Part shown: positions 16,126-25,541 of the stretch, in pieces
How the letters are laid out: each line of letters starts with the position of its first letter
Position numbering within the stretch: the first letter of the stretch is position 1
Assembly: GCA_937973965.1 (NCBI GenBank)
Contig: CALJJQ010000078.1
Coordinates: forward strand, 1 to 53,628
Direction of reading: 5' to 3'
Length of the DNA: 53,628 nucleotides
Source: an uncultured Calothrix sp.
GTDB lineage: Bacteria; Cyanobacteriota; Cyanobacteriia; Cyanobacteriales; Nostocaceae
Translations under genes and position numbers: made by a program
The notes under the pieces: model-generated
What the model saw: the letters and a program-made list of their open reading frames with translations, nothing else
What the model was told of the DNA's origin: nothing
Database searches by the model: none

Positions 16126-17943
16126 CTATCCCAAATCTCCCGATTCCTGTAGAGCGTGTAAACGGTGGTAAATTCCTCCGTGGGATAATAACTCTTCGTG
16201 ACTACCCACCTCCAGAATCTTACCTCGATCTAACACAACTATTTTGTTAGCTTCCCGTACCGTACTCAAACGGTGGGCGATAATAATCGTTGTCCGAGTA
16301 CCTTGCAATTCCCGCATTGCTAACTGAATCGAACGTTCCGACTCATAATCCAAACTAGAAGTCGCTTCATCAAAAATCAAAACATCCGGTTCCACCAACA
16401 GCGATCGCGCAATTCCTAAACGCTGTCTTTGTCCTCCTGATAATCTTACCCCCCGTTCACCCACAACCGTATAGTAACCTTGGGGTAACATTTGAATCAC
16501 CTCATCTAGTCGAGCTATCCGACAAGCGGTCTCTACTTGAGCCATCGTTGCATCTGGTCTACCATATTTGAGGTTATCTAACAGTGTACCGTTAAAGACA
16601 TCCACTTCCTGGTGAACAATCGCCAATCTGCGTCGGTAATTCCCCACATCCAAACTACGAATATCTTCCCCATCAATCAGAATTCGTCCTTGACTGGGTT
16701 CAAAATAACGCAGTAATAATTTAACTAGGGTTGATTTCCCTGAACCAGACCTTCCCACCAAAGCTACGGTTTGATAGGGTTCTATGAGCAAGTTAATATC
16801 TTGAAGCACAGGACGATTCGCTTCATAACCAAAACTCACTCCTTCAAACTCAACTTTTCCCGTAAATTTGTAGGGATTAGTCAGAGTACTTTCTCCAGCA
16901 AATAATTCCCCCGCATCAATTCCCCCCGGTTGTTGCAAAAACTGATGGAAACGCACCATCGAAGAATAACGTCGGGCAAAGATTTCCGCTAAAGTTGCAA
17001 TCGGTTCTAACTCCGCAAAGGCCATACTTGCTAAGGTATAGGTCATAATAAAATGACCAATGGAAATACTACCATTAATAGTCGCCGCCAAAGTCATCCC
17101 AAAGACAATAAATACACAAAACTGCACTAGGCTACGCTGGAGGGTGGAAAGTTTTGTATAACCCTGGTGAATTCGATGTTCAACAACCTTTAATTCCCTT
17201 TCCAATCGATTGGCTTGACGTTGGAATTCCTTATTTTCCGTGGCAAAGGCTTTCACGGTTTTGATATTTGAAATAATTTCCGAAGTCCGGCTTTCCGTAT
17301 CCTCCATATACTTATCTAACCGTTCTTCGTGCCAAATTAATTTCCGCAGTTTCACCAGGGTTAAACCCAAAATCACCACAAAGGACAACAAGTATAAAAC
17401 CGCAATCCGCCAATCCACAAACACAATAAAGGCAAAAATCCCCACCACTCGAAACAACTTGGGAATCATCTGTCCCGCAATTTCTGGATAGGTCCAAGTA
17501 TGATTAGAAAGACCCCTTGCAACCCTTCCCGCAATTCGTCCAGGGTTATTCTCATCGTAATACTCTAACGGTAGAGTTAAAATTTTCGCGATTGATTCCC
17601 GATTCTTATCTCGTCTCGCTTTTAAGGCAATATCCCAATGGAACCAAACCGTCAACCAAGGTTGAGTTGGTGCGCGTACTACTGTGACTAAAAAAATTAA
17701 CCCCAGCAATACACTAATCATCAAAGATGAATTTACCTCAACACCAAACCCATTAGCAATCAACCCCATCAACCCAGCTAAGGGTTTATCCAAAGGTTGA
17801 TTGGTAATTACGTTTAAAATTTGTCCAATACCATAGGGTACAATTAAATCCAATAACTCGTAAACACAAGACGCAGCAATACTAAAAATACTTAATCGCC
17901 AATAGGGGCGAAAATAACCAACTAAATCTTTAAAATTCGCCAT
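16126..17943 (-). CDS. ABC exporter, fused permease and ATPase
   Basis: This 605-residue half-transporter has an N-terminal type I exporter membrane domain with six helices (about 15-325) and a C-terminal ATPase (about 363-597). The ATPase motifs are Walker A GRSGSGKST (397-405), signature LSGGQ (501-505), Walker B VLIFDE (521-526) and switch His557. Such proteins work as homo- or heterodimers in the inner membrane exporting lipids, peptides or drugs. No partner half is adjacent, so a homodimer is likely. ATG 17943 (MANFKDLVGYFRPYW) is preferred over the in-frame TTG 15 bp upstream. A perfect 19-bp inverted repeat 47 bp before the ATG is a likely operator. The substrate is unknown. Confidence 0.92.
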   Translation of the reverse strand: MANFKDLVGYFRPYWRLSIFSIAASCVYELLDLIVPYGIGQILNVITNQPLDKPLAGLMGLIANGFGVEVNSSLMISVLLGLIFLVTVVRAPTQPWLTVWFHWDIALKARRDKNRESIAKILTLPLEYYDENNPGRIAGRVARGLSNHTWTYPEIAGQMIPKLFRVVGIFAFIVFVDWRIAVLYLLSFVVILGLTLVKLRKLIWHEERLDKYMEDTESRTSEIISNIKTVKAFATENKEFQRQANRLERELKVVEHRIHQGYTKLSTLQRSLVQFCVFIVFGMTLAATINGSISIGHFIMTYTLASMAFAELEPIATLAEIFARRYSSMVRFHQFLQQPGGIDAGELFAGESTLTNPYKFTGKVEFEGVSFGYEANRPVLQDINLLIEPYQTVALVGRSGSGKSTLVKLLLRYFEPSQGRILIDGEDIRSLDVGNYRRRLAIVHQEVDVFNGTLLDNLKYGRPDATMAQVETACRIARLDEVIQMLPQGYYTVVGERGVRLSGGQRQRLGIARSLLVEPDVLIFDEATSSLDYESERSIQLAMRELQGTRTTIIIAHRLSTVREANKIVVLDRGKILEVGSHEELLSHGGIYHRLHALQESGDLG

Positions 17944-17989
17944 GATGCACACCGACAACAGTGTGTGATTTCAAAGGTCAAGGCTTAAT

Positions 17990-18008
17990 ATACTACATAA
18001 TGTAGTAT
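17990..18008. promoter_or_regulatory. Candidate BlaI/CopY-type operator
   Basis: A perfect 19-bp inverted repeat has arms atactacat and atgtagtat around one A. The TACTACA/TGTAGTA half-sites resemble recalled operators of BlaI/MecI/CopY winged-helix repressors. It lies 47 bp upstream of the ABC exporter ATG, so repression of that gene is the natural reading. No such repressor gene is in the window. Confidence 0.55.
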
Positions 18009-18596
18009 GCAAGAGTCAAGGCGGAAATCAACATATCTACCTGGAGGAATAGGAAGCCGAATAGCCTTCAGGAAAAAAGCGATCGCCGATCCATAATCTT
18101 GCTGGATATCGCTCATAAGTTCAGTAGCGACTAGGTACATTTGCTACCAGCCATCTCACAAGTAAATTATCAAAAGGGGTTTGTAGTTTTGATTTATCGC
18201 AGAAATCTTGAAACAGTTCCCTAATCACATACAACTGACCCAAAGCTACCCATGAATATACATCCTTGGATTTTGAGTCAAACCGGATTCCGATATGAGT
18301 AATTGTTTATAAATTGCAATGTAATCCTTCCCCAAAAACGAATATTAGCCACCACTGCCGCTAAAACTTGGATAGTAGATAAATATTCTGGGGAACCCAC
18401 GGAAATACGGATTGGCGATTTCGCAAATTCAACCACTGTAATGTGAATTGGGACACAAATAAAAATTTTTTATCTGTGTAAATGTTGTATTTTTACTATT
18501 AGCCGCAACTCTTAATGTCTTCTTTAGGGGATAAGCCAAAATATCGGATTACCCTAGAAACTAAAAGGTTCTGCAAGAGTTAGCCAACGAAATATT
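18009..18596. other. Intergenic region between the ABC exporter and gnd
   Basis: No gene is recognised in about 590 bp. The minus strand has one open stretch of about 50 codons (18285-18440) with a protein-like look but no start codon or known motif; it could be gene debris. The promoter for gnd must lie near the right edge. Confidence 0.35.
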
Positions 18597-20027
18597 ATGA
18601 CGCAACTGCAAAGTTTTGGTGTGATTGGGTTAGCCGTAATGGGTGAAAATATTGCGCTTAACGTGGAGCGTAATGGCTTCCCAATCGCTGTTTATAACCG
18701 TTCGCGAGAAAAAACCGATGCCTTCATGGCTAACCGTGCAACAGGTCGCAATGTCAAAGCAGCGTATGAATTGAAAGATTTTGTCGCAGCTTTGGAACGT
18801 CCCCGGCGAATTTTAGTAATGGTACAGGCTGGAAAACCTGTTGATGCTGTGATTCAACAGCTAAAACCCCTTTTGGACGAGGGTGATATTATTATCGATG
18901 GTGGTAACTCCTGGTTTGAAGACACCGAGCGTCGCACCCAAGAACTGGAACCCACTGGTCTACGTTACATCGGTATGGGTGTGAGTGGGGGAGAAGAAGG
19001 CGCTCTCAATGGTCCTTCTTTGATGCCTGGAGGAACAGAAAGTTCCTATCAGTTCCTATCACCTATTTTTAACAAAATCGCGGCTCAAGTTGATGATGGT
19101 CCCTGCGTCACCTACATTGGACCTGGTGGTTCAGGTCACTATGTAAAAATGGTACATAACGGGATTGAGTATGGCGATATGCAGTTAATTGCCGAAGCCT
19201 ACGATTTACTCAAAAATGCAGCAGGACTTGACCACAATCAATTGCATCAGGTGTTCAGTGAGTGGAATACCACTGACGAGCTAAATTCCTTTTTGATCGA
19301 AATTACAGCCAATATTTTCCCCTACATTGACCCAGAAACCAAACAACCCTTGGTGGAATTAATTGTTGATGCTGCTGGACAAAAGGGAACCGGACGCTGG
19401 ACAGTACAAACAGCCTTAGAATTGGGTGTGGCAGTTCCGACTATTATTGCCGCAGTTAACTCGCGGATTATCTCCTCGATTCGTGATGAACGGATTGCTG
19501 CATCGAAACAGCTAACTGGTCCATCTGGTAAAGTTAGTGGAGATATTAACGCATTTATTGGTAAAGTTCGGGATGCACTATACTGCTCGAAAATTTGCTC
19601 CTATGCTCAAGGGATGGCGCTGTTAAATACTGCTTCCCAAACCTATAATTGGAACTTAACTTTGAGCGAGTTAGCACGGATTTGGAAGGGTGGTTGTATT
19701 ATTCGTGCTGGCTTCTTGAATAAAATTAAGAATGCATTTAACGAAAATCCAACTTTACCAAACCTGTTGTTAGCACCGGAATTTAAACAAACAATTCTGG
19801 ATCGACAAAATGCTTGGCGGGAAGTAATTATGACTGCTGCTCAATTAGGTATTCCTGTTCCTGCTTTTAGTGCTTCTTTGGATTACTTTGATAGCTATCG
19901 TCGGGAAAGATTACCTCAAAACCTCACCCAAGCACAACGGGATTACTTCGGTGCCCATACCTATAAACGTATTGATAAAGAAGGTACATTCCACACGGAA
20001 TGGGTTCCCATTACTGAAGCTAAATAA
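18597..20027 (+). CDS. gnd: 6-phosphogluconate dehydrogenase (NADP+, decarboxylating)
   Basis: This 476-residue enzyme of the oxidative pentose-phosphate pathway converts 6-phosphogluconate to ribulose 5-phosphate with NADPH and CO2. It is the main source of NADPH in the dark and in heterocysts. Visible features are the Rossmann motif GLAVMGENIALN (11-22), an NADP-type NRSREKT (34-40), the substrate motif GVSGGEEGA (128-136), catalytic Lys/Asn in GHYVKMVHNGIEYGD (about 180-194) and the C-terminal tail with HTEW. The length matches the family. ATG 18597 gives MTQLQSFGVIGLAVMG. It is monocistronic, ends at a strong hairpin terminator (20131) and is convergent with the GH57 gene. Confidence 0.97.
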   Translation: MTQLQSFGVIGLAVMGENIALNVERNGFPIAVYNRSREKTDAFMANRATGRNVKAAYELKDFVAALERPRRILVMVQAGKPVDAVIQQLKPLLDEGDIIIDGGNSWFEDTERRTQELEPTGLRYIGMGVSGGEEGALNGPSLMPGGTESSYQFLSPIFNKIAAQVDDGPCVTYIGPGGSGHYVKMVHNGIEYGDMQLIAEAYDLLKNAAGLDHNQLHQVFSEWNTTDELNSFLIEITANIFPYIDPETKQPLVELIVDAAGQKGTGRWTVQTALELGVAVPTIIAAVNSRIISSIRDERIAASKQLTGPSGKVSGDINAFIGKVRDALYCSKICSYAQGMALLNTASQTYNWNLTLSELARIWKGGCIIRAGFLNKIKNAFNENPTLPNLLLAPEFKQTILDRQNAWREVIMTAAQLGIPVPAFSASLDYFDSYRRERLPQNLTQAQRDYFGAHTYKRIDKEGTFHTEWVPITEAK

Positions 20028-20053
20028 AGCTAAATAAGTGTTTGGTTTTGACA

Positions 20054-20106
20054 CCCCCACGGCTATCAAAACATCGCTTACGCTCGTTTTGACCTCAAGC
20101 CGTGGG
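20054..20106. repeat. Long nested hairpin
   Basis: The outer arms cccacggct (20056) and agccgtggg (to 20106) enclose inner arms tcaaaac/gttttga around cgcttacgct. The shape recalls subterminal hairpins of IS200/IS605-type ends, but no tnp gene is adjacent. It lies just after gnd and may also add to transcription termination. Confidence 0.5.
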
Positions 20107-20130
20107 ATTCTTGACTCATCGGAGTTACTT

Positions 20131-20163
20131 ACCCCTCTGATGGCTTTTGCCAAGAGGGGTTTT
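20131..20163 (+). terminator. Rho-independent terminator of gnd
   Basis: The stem acccctct/agaggggt is followed by tttaat, about 105 bp after the gnd stop. The G+C-rich arms may also stop antisense read-through from the GH57 gene, though the T run suits the plus strand. Confidence 0.7.
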
Positions 20164-20182
20164 AATCTAGAAAATTTATCAC

Positions 20183-21772
20183 TTAAAGTGGGCGATAGCA
20201 GCGATAGTTAATGTTGGGAAAAATGTTATCCATGTATTCAACTTTTTCTAACCAACCACTATCAATTTTGCCGATTTTGATGTCTTCATACAGTTTGTTG
20301 AACCGCATCAGGTGGGAACGGGTTCTGCGGACTGCGTAGGGAACCATTGTCCCTGTTCGCATAATGAAAGCCCAGTCGGAGGATTGAGCTAGAAGTAATT
20401 CCCGAGCTGCTTGGTTTAATGCTCGCCATTCTAATTCATCTGCGGGTTCTAGTTTGGATATTTCGATCATTCTTTCCGCAGCTTTGTGTAAATGGGGATA
20501 AATCCAAGCATTTGTGTCATTCAACCAATATTCATGGAAACCTTTGTATCCCCAACTGGATTGGGAGGGACGACATACTTGTTGGGTGGGGTTGGCACGC
20601 AAATAATCGGCAAGGTGGGTCATTTGGTAGGTTTGCTGGTCATACCATGATTTGCGGAACAGATAATCAATAAACCAGGGACCTTCGTACCACCAATGGC
20701 CGAATAATTCCGCATCGTAGGGGGAGACGACAATGGGGGGACGTTGCATAATTCCGTGTAAATGGGCAACTTGCTGAGTCCGGTTATACATAAAATTCCC
20801 CGCGTGTTCGGCGGCTTTTTCCCTTGCCCAGTAAGGGTCGTACAACTGTTTGTCACCTAAACCCAAACCACGTCCGGTAATCTTATGGTACTTAATCCCC
20901 GTATTTTTACGTTGACCATTGGGCATGATAAACGGTTTAATGTATTCATACTCCGCTTCCCAGCCCAAATCTTTATAAAATTCCCGGTATTCCGGTGAAC
21001 CGGGATAACCTACTTCTGAAGACCAAACTTGCTGGGATGATTCGTGGTCGCGTCCAAAGGCGGCTACACCGGTTTCAGTATAAATGGGTGCATAAGTACC
21101 AAACCGAGGACGGGGACGGGCGTACAAAATTCCGTGACCATCCACCAGGAAGTAGCGTAGGCCTACATCGGCAAGCATTCGCTCCAGACCTTCATAGTAG
21201 GCGCATTCTGGCAACCAAATACCCCGGGGTGGAATACCAAAGGTTTCCTCATAGTGTTCGTAGGCAACCTTCAGTTGAGACCATACCGCCTGGGGATACA
21301 TTTTCATCAGGGGTAAGTATCCGTGGGTCGCACCACAGGTAATAATTTCTAAATTATTGGAATCTTGAAAACGTTTAAAGGCTGTGACTAAATCACCCTG
21401 ATAACGTTCCCAGACCGAACGTATGGCTTTAAACTCACTTGCGTAAAATTCGGCTAGATATTTTATGTGTCCATTGTTACTATTATGTTCAATTTCTAGA
21501 GCAATTAATTCTTCTAGTTTGGTTAAATGCTCCTCATAACGTTCTTGTAAAAGGGGGTCGCGCAACATGGAGACGAGCGGTGGGGTCATGCTCATCGTGA
21601 TTTTAAAATCAATGTTGTCGCTGATTAAGCCTTCAAATACCCGTAATAATGGGATGTAGGTTTCCGTAATTGCCTCATAGAGCCATTCTTCTTCTAATAC
21701 ATAGTCACTTTCTGGGTGACGAACGAAGGGTAGGTGGGCGTGAAGGACGAGTGCAACATAGCCGATAGCCAT
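20183..21772 (-). CDS. Glycoside hydrolase family 57 protein, probable 1,4-alpha-glucan branching enzyme
   Basis: This 529-residue protein has the GH57 layout: (beta/alpha)7 barrel, helical insert and C-terminal helical domain. The family start YVALVLHAHLPFVRHPE (5-21) is present, the nucleophile is Glu189 (WLPECAYYEG) and the acid/base is Asp353 (PYDAELFGHWWYEGP). The length and the DUF1957-type C-terminus match the GH57 branching enzymes that make alpha-1,6 links in glycogen. Other GH57 members are amylases or 4-alpha-glucanotransferases, so the exact activity is inferred. Cytoplasmic, with no signal peptide. ATG 21772 gives MAIGYVALVLHAHLPF. Convergent with gnd. Confidence 0.9.
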   Translation of the reverse strand: MAIGYVALVLHAHLPFVRHPESDYVLEEEWLYEAITETYIPLLRVFEGLISDNIDFKITMSMTPPLVSMLRDPLLQERYEEHLTKLEELIALEIEHNSNNGHIKYLAEFYASEFKAIRSVWERYQGDLVTAFKRFQDSNNLEIITCGATHGYLPLMKMYPQAVWSQLKVAYEHYEETFGIPPRGIWLPECAYYEGLERMLADVGLRYFLVDGHGILYARPRPRFGTYAPIYTETGVAAFGRDHESSQQVWSSEVGYPGSPEYREFYKDLGWEAEYEYIKPFIMPNGQRKNTGIKYHKITGRGLGLGDKQLYDPYWAREKAAEHAGNFMYNRTQQVAHLHGIMQRPPIVVSPYDAELFGHWWYEGPWFIDYLFRKSWYDQQTYQMTHLADYLRANPTQQVCRPSQSSWGYKGFHEYWLNDTNAWIYPHLHKAAERMIEISKLEPADELEWRALNQAARELLLAQSSDWAFIMRTGTMVPYAVRRTRSHLMRFNKLYEDIKIGKIDSGWLEKVEYMDNIFPNINYRCYRPL

Positions 21773-22461
21773 AGTAAATCCAAGATAATTGAGTTGGGGA
21801 GTGGTTCTACCAATTCCTGATGGTGATTGCTGTCACCGGAAACAAGCGACCTAATCCAAATGGTGCTGAGGTCAGATTTGACAGTTTGATTTGACCAGCT
21901 TACATCAGTAACCAGATTTTTGCCTGGAATTGGTAGTAAAGGCAATGGTGGGTATTGATCTGAAAAAGCCTAATTGTACGCCGGAAAGGGTTGCTTGTTC
22001 GCAACAGGCGAAAATTTGGCAGAAGTTAACAATATTTTAAGACTTTCTCTGTAGAGTTACTATTGTTGTCTAACTATTTACGAGAAATTTAGATTTGATG
22101 TGATGGGGTGTGGGTGCGATCGCTGAATATACCTGAATATATCTATTTCCTTCTTCAAATCATATCGCTTCTTTCTTCGCTGGATGCAGAGAAAGCAGCC
22201 TACATGTAATTAAAAATAATTTTTTCTTTCAGCCTGCGGTCAGTTGCTTGTGCGTCTGCACTACTCCCTATTCCCGACTCACTACTCAAATCAAATAAAC
22301 GTTAGCGGGACATCAGATCGTGCATCTGCACTACTCCCTATTCCCGACTCACTACTCCCTATTGACGATTAGGGTATCTCAGAAGTTGATCGCAAAGGTT
22401 CTCACTCGTGAGAGAATGGTAGTTTAACGATGACTAAAGTTTAAGTTAAACAAAAGTAATT
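21773..22461. other. Intergenic region with a 38-bp direct repeat
   Basis: About 690 bp lie between the divergent GH57 and psb28 genes. Two copies of a 38-bp unit (starting gtgcRtctgcactactccct) lie at 22250-22287 and 22320-22357, 70 bp apart, built partly from ACTCCCT-type heptamers. No gene is seen. Promoters for both flanking genes must lie here. Confidence 0.5.
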
Positions 22462-22797
22462 ATGGCCAGTATTCAATTTTCTCCAGGGGTAGACGAAGAA
22501 GTTATTCCCGAAGTCAAGTTAACGCGATCGCGTACAGGGAATAGTGGAACTGCAACGTTTATTTTCCAAAATCCCAAGGTTTTGAGTGAGGGTAACAATC
22601 AAGAGATTCTCGGTATGTTCATGATTGATGAGGAGGGAGAAATTTCTACTCGTGAGGTCAAAGGTAAATTCGTCAATGGTAGACCGGAAGCTCTAGAAGC
22701 TGTTTATGTGATGAAGTCGGAGGAGGAATGGAACCGATTTATGCGGTTTATGGAACGTTATGCGGAAGAAAACGGTCTAGGTTTCGATAAGTCATAA
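22462..22797 (+). CDS. psb28: Photosystem II reaction centre protein Psb28
   Basis: This 111-residue soluble PSII assembly factor matches Psb28 over its whole length. It starts [20 protein letters not shown], has the [15 protein letters not shown] strand pair and [15 protein letters not shown], and ends in an amphipathic helix (about 85-105). Psb28 binds CP47-containing assembly intermediates on the cytoplasmic side and affects cytochrome b559 and the acceptor side; it is absent from finished PSII. The gene stands alone, as is usual. A purine-poor leader means no obvious ribosome site precedes the ATG, which is common for cyanobacterial photosynthesis genes. Confidence 0.97.
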   Translation: MASIQFSPGVDEEVIPEVKLTRSRTGNSGTATFIFQNPKVLSEGNNQEILGMFMIDEEGEISTREVKGKFVNGRPEALEAVYVMKSEEEWNRFMRFMERYAEENGLGFDKS

Positions 22798-23124
22798 TCA
22801 AAACAGGAGACAGAATACAGGAAGTAGGAGACAGGAGGTAAGTGGTAGTAGGAAAATCAGATCCCAAAAATCTCAAACCCTGTCCCTTCTCCTATCGGAA
22901 GTTTTTGGGGAACAGTTGCAAAATCCGTTGGAAAATAAAAAACACCACAAAGGATTCTGGACTCACACTTCACACACTGGTATGTTTCCCTTTTGGTTTG
23001 TTGATTGTTGACAGATGACTTTGGCTTTTAAGTATTAACCATCTGAAGCAAAAGCTTACCTATTGACCCCGTAAGGTAAGTCGAGCGGTATTTATCTACC
23101 CTATTCCCAACTCCCTTTGACTTT
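22798..23124. other. Intergenic region psb28-moaB
   Basis: About 327 bp. It holds a gagacagaatacagga unit that recurs near 42890 and, partly, near 5430 and 35005, and a hairpin with arms cttacc/ggtaag at about 23056-23081. No gene or clear terminator. Confidence 0.35.
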
Positions 23125-23622
23125 ATGACTCAACAACCCCATCCGGATACTTCCAACTACATGGTCACCTGTGCAGTTTTGACTATGAGTGATACACGTA
23201 CACCGGAAACTGACACCAGTGGTCAATTAATCCAAGATTTATTAAACGCAGCTCAACACCGAATTAATTATTACCAAGTTATCCCCGATGAACCGACCCT
23301 AATCCAAAGCGAATTCTCCACCCTTGGTCAACGAGATGACATTGAAGCAATTATTTTAAATGGTGGTACGGGAATTGCCAAACGTGATACTACCTACGAT
23401 GTGGTGGAAAAACTTTTAACCAAAACCCTACCGGGATTCGGAGAAATTTTTCGCTACTTAAGTTATCAAGAAATTGGTTCACGAGCGATCGCATCTCGTG
23501 CTGTTGCGGGAGTGTATCACAATAAATTAATTTTTTCTCTCCCCGGTTCCCGTAATGCTGTCCGCTTGGGAATGGAAAAACTCATACTTCCAGAAATTAT
23601 CCACCTGGTAAAACAATTGTAG
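23125..23622 (+). CDS. moaB: Molybdenum cofactor biosynthesis protein B
   Basis: This 165-residue protein of the MogA/MoaB fold adenylylates molybdopterin before metal insertion. The signature GGTGIAKRDTTYD (about 76-88) includes the MPT-binding GGTG and the RDxT motif. The C-terminal SLPGSRNAVRLGMEKLILPE (about 138-157) is the second family block. The length fits MoaB rather than the fused MoeA or Cnx1 types. Nitrate reductase and other molybdoenzymes would depend on it, but none is in the window. ATG 23125 is directly preceded by ctttgactttt without a strong ribosome site. The next gene, mraY, is convergent. Confidence 0.93.
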   Translation: MTQQPHPDTSNYMVTCAVLTMSDTRTPETDTSGQLIQDLLNAAQHRINYYQVIPDEPTLIQSEFSTLGQRDDIEAIILNGGTGIAKRDTTYDVVEKLLTKTLPGFGEIFRYLSYQEIGSRAIASRAVAGVYHNKLIFSLPGSRNAVRLGMEKLILPEIIHLVKQL

Positions 23623-23778
23623 GAATCTGGTTTGATTTTTGAAATCTATTTTTTGGGTCAGGGAGTATGGGAATCGGGAGTTGGGAGTAGCCTTGTAATG
23701 TTGATATCTTTGCTGATAAAAGTGATTTTTCCGATTCACTACTGACTACTCCCTGTCTACAAGCGAGGATACTACAGC

Positions 23779-23815
23779 AAAAAAAATCCTCCCCAACTCA
23801 TACATTTGGGAAGGA
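23779..23815 (-). terminator. Rho-independent terminator of mraY
   Basis: Read on the minus strand, the stem atccttcccaa/ttggggaggat has a 9-base loop and is followed by eight T residues. It lies about 55 bp after the mraY stop. This is the clearest terminator in the window. Confidence 0.85.
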
Positions 23816-23870
23816 TATCGTGTCTTGTCGAAAAACTGTGTAATTACGTAGGGATGGACTGGAATTAAAC

Positions 23871-24974
23871 CTAAATCTTACCTAAAAAATATCCAGCGAT
23901 CGCTAAGATTGCACCAACTACATAAAAGACAGCAACAACTTGTAGCTCTGACCATCCCGACAGTTCTAAATGATGGTGTAGGGGAGCCATTTTAAATAAA
24001 CGCTTTCCTTTACCATCGGGACCCTTAGTCGCTTTGTAATAACTTACTTGAGCCATTACTGAAAGGGTTTCGATAAAAAATATACCACTAAGGATAAACA
24101 GGGCTGCCAAACTGTTTGTTAATAAAGCTACTGCTGCCAGCGCACCACCTAAAGCGAGGGAGCCCGTATCCCCCATAAATACTCGTGCGGGGTTGCGGTT
24201 GTGTGCTAAAAATCCTAAACAACTTCCACTAACAGATGCACAGAAAATCATTAATCCAGTGGACTCTGGAGCAACTAATGCGCCTAATGCTAACATGGCG
24301 ATCGCCACTGTTCCCCCAGCCAAACCATCGATTCCATCTGTCAAATTCGTTGCATTACTTTCTGCTACCAAGACAAACCCAGCTAGGGGGAAAAACAAGA
24401 CACCCAGAGATAAAGACAATCCAAACGGTAATGATATACTGGTAATATTACTGAAGTCCTTGGTTGCCAATAACCACAAACAGAAGAGCGCCGCGAAACC
24501 TACCTGCAAACCCAACTTCATGCGTGGCGATATGCCTTTGTTGGATTTACGACGCAGAATTTGCCAGTCATCAATCCAACCAATAAAACCGTAGCTCAAG
24601 GTCAAAGCCGAAACTGCCAAGACATCAACTGCGAAATTCGACCACACACAAGCCACAAACAAGGCAACGGGAATAAAGAAAACCCCACCCATTGTTGGCG
24701 TTCCGGCTTTTTTCAGGTGTGCCTGTGGGCCATCTTCGCGAATTACCTGTCCAGCTTTGAGAGCTTGTAACCACGGTACAACCCAATAACCCACAGTACC
24801 GGAAATCAGGGCACATAAGAGGAATGGTAAAGTTAAGGAATCAGCTTGCCAAGGCATTCTGTTGGCCATGCCATCTAAAATTAACCCCGCAATACCTAAT
24901 CCTACACCTAAACATGAAACTAGACCGATGCCCGTAATATTCAACCCTTGGTCAGGAGATAATTTTGCGTCCAC
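23871..24974 (-). CDS. mraY: Phospho-N-acetylmuramoyl-pentapeptide transferase
   Basis: This 367-residue polytopic inner-membrane enzyme (about ten helices) transfers phospho-MurNAc-pentapeptide to undecaprenyl phosphate, giving lipid I, the first membrane step of peptidoglycan synthesis. The conserved catalytic acids lie in the FIGWIDD motif (about 130-136), the NLTDGIDGLAGG loop (about 211-222) and FMGDTGSLALGG (about 266-277). The HHHLELSGW motif is near 339-347. It is set apart from any dcw cluster, as is common in cyanobacteria. The start is GTG at 24974, with no ATG upstream before a stop. It is probably co-oriented with the DUF3134 gene 87 bp upstream, and a strong terminator follows. 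Confidence 0.96.
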   Translation of the reverse strand: MDAKLSPDQGLNITGIGLVSCLGVGLGIAGLILDGMANRMPWQADSLTLPFLLCALISGTVGYWVVPWLQALKAGQVIREDGPQAHLKKAGTPTMGGVFFIPVALFVACVWSNFAVDVLAVSALTLSYGFIGWIDDWQILRRKSNKGISPRMKLGLQVGFAALFCLWLLATKDFSNITSISLPFGLSLSLGVLFFPLAGFVLVAESNATNLTDGIDGLAGGTVAIAMLALGALVAPESTGLMIFCASVSGSCLGFLAHNRNPARVFMGDTGSLALGGALAAVALLTNSLAALFILSGIFFIETLSVMAQVSYYKATKGPDGKGKRLFKMAPLHHHLELSGWSELQVVAVFYVVGAILAIAGYFLGKI

Positions 24975-25061
24975 GGATATTTCCCTTCACTCCACACTTC
25001 AATAAAAGCTTGTTATCTCGGATGCTGGTTAACAGCATCCATCACCAGAACCAATGGCTAT

Positions 25062-25298
25062 TTAATCGTCGAGACTAATATCGTCATCGTCGTCATCATA
25101 GCCACCAACATCGTCACCACCTAAAAACTCGGATATCTCTTCTTCATCTTCTGTGAAATCAGGTTCTTGCTCTGAACGTGCAATTAAACGACCCGTTTGT
25201 CTGAGCCAGTCCAGCAATGATAATTCCTGCTTTAATGGAATAACAGGGGCGCGTTGGGTACGGGGTTCTTCACGTAAAGGCGAATGAGAATTTACCAT
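25062..25298 (-). CDS. DUF3134-type cyanobacterial small acidic protein
   Basis: This 78-residue protein starts MVNSHSPLREEPRTQRAPV, has a short amphipathic helix LSLLDWLRQTGRLIA and ends in a very acidic tail with a run of Asp. I recall this pattern as DUF3134, a small family found in cyanobacteria with no known function. ATG 25298 is preferred over the in-frame TTG 60 bp upstream, because the conserved block begins there. It lies 87 bp upstream of mraY on the same strand and may be cotranscribed. The acidic tail could bind a basic partner or metal, but that is speculation. Confidence 0.75.
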   Translation of the reverse strand: MVNSHSPLREEPRTQRAPVIPLKQELSLLDWLRQTGRLIARSEQEPDFTEDEEEISEFLGGDDVGGYDDDDDDISLDD

Positions 25299-25541
25299 AT
25301 CGACAAAGACACGAGATAAAAATGAAACTGGACAATAAGAGTCTATCACTTGATACAAAAGATTTTAGTTATTCATTCAACTCTTTTTTACGAATATCCG
25401 ACAAAAAATAATTATTTAATATCCGTAAGCAAAGGGCAGAACTACTTGTTTTTTATTGTGTTTTTAGATACACGCTTTTTGATTAGCTCATAGACTCAAA
25501 TCAACGGAAATCCATTTGAAATTCAATAAAGGTATCAAGGG

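Noticed and set aside
22250-22357. Possible CRISPR array
   Set aside because: Only two repeats, with one short spacer and no cas genes; built from genome-wide heptamers.
24193-24594. 133-codon frame antisense to mraY
   Set aside because: It lies wholly inside mraY, which has clear catalytic motifs; the translation has no protein-like features.
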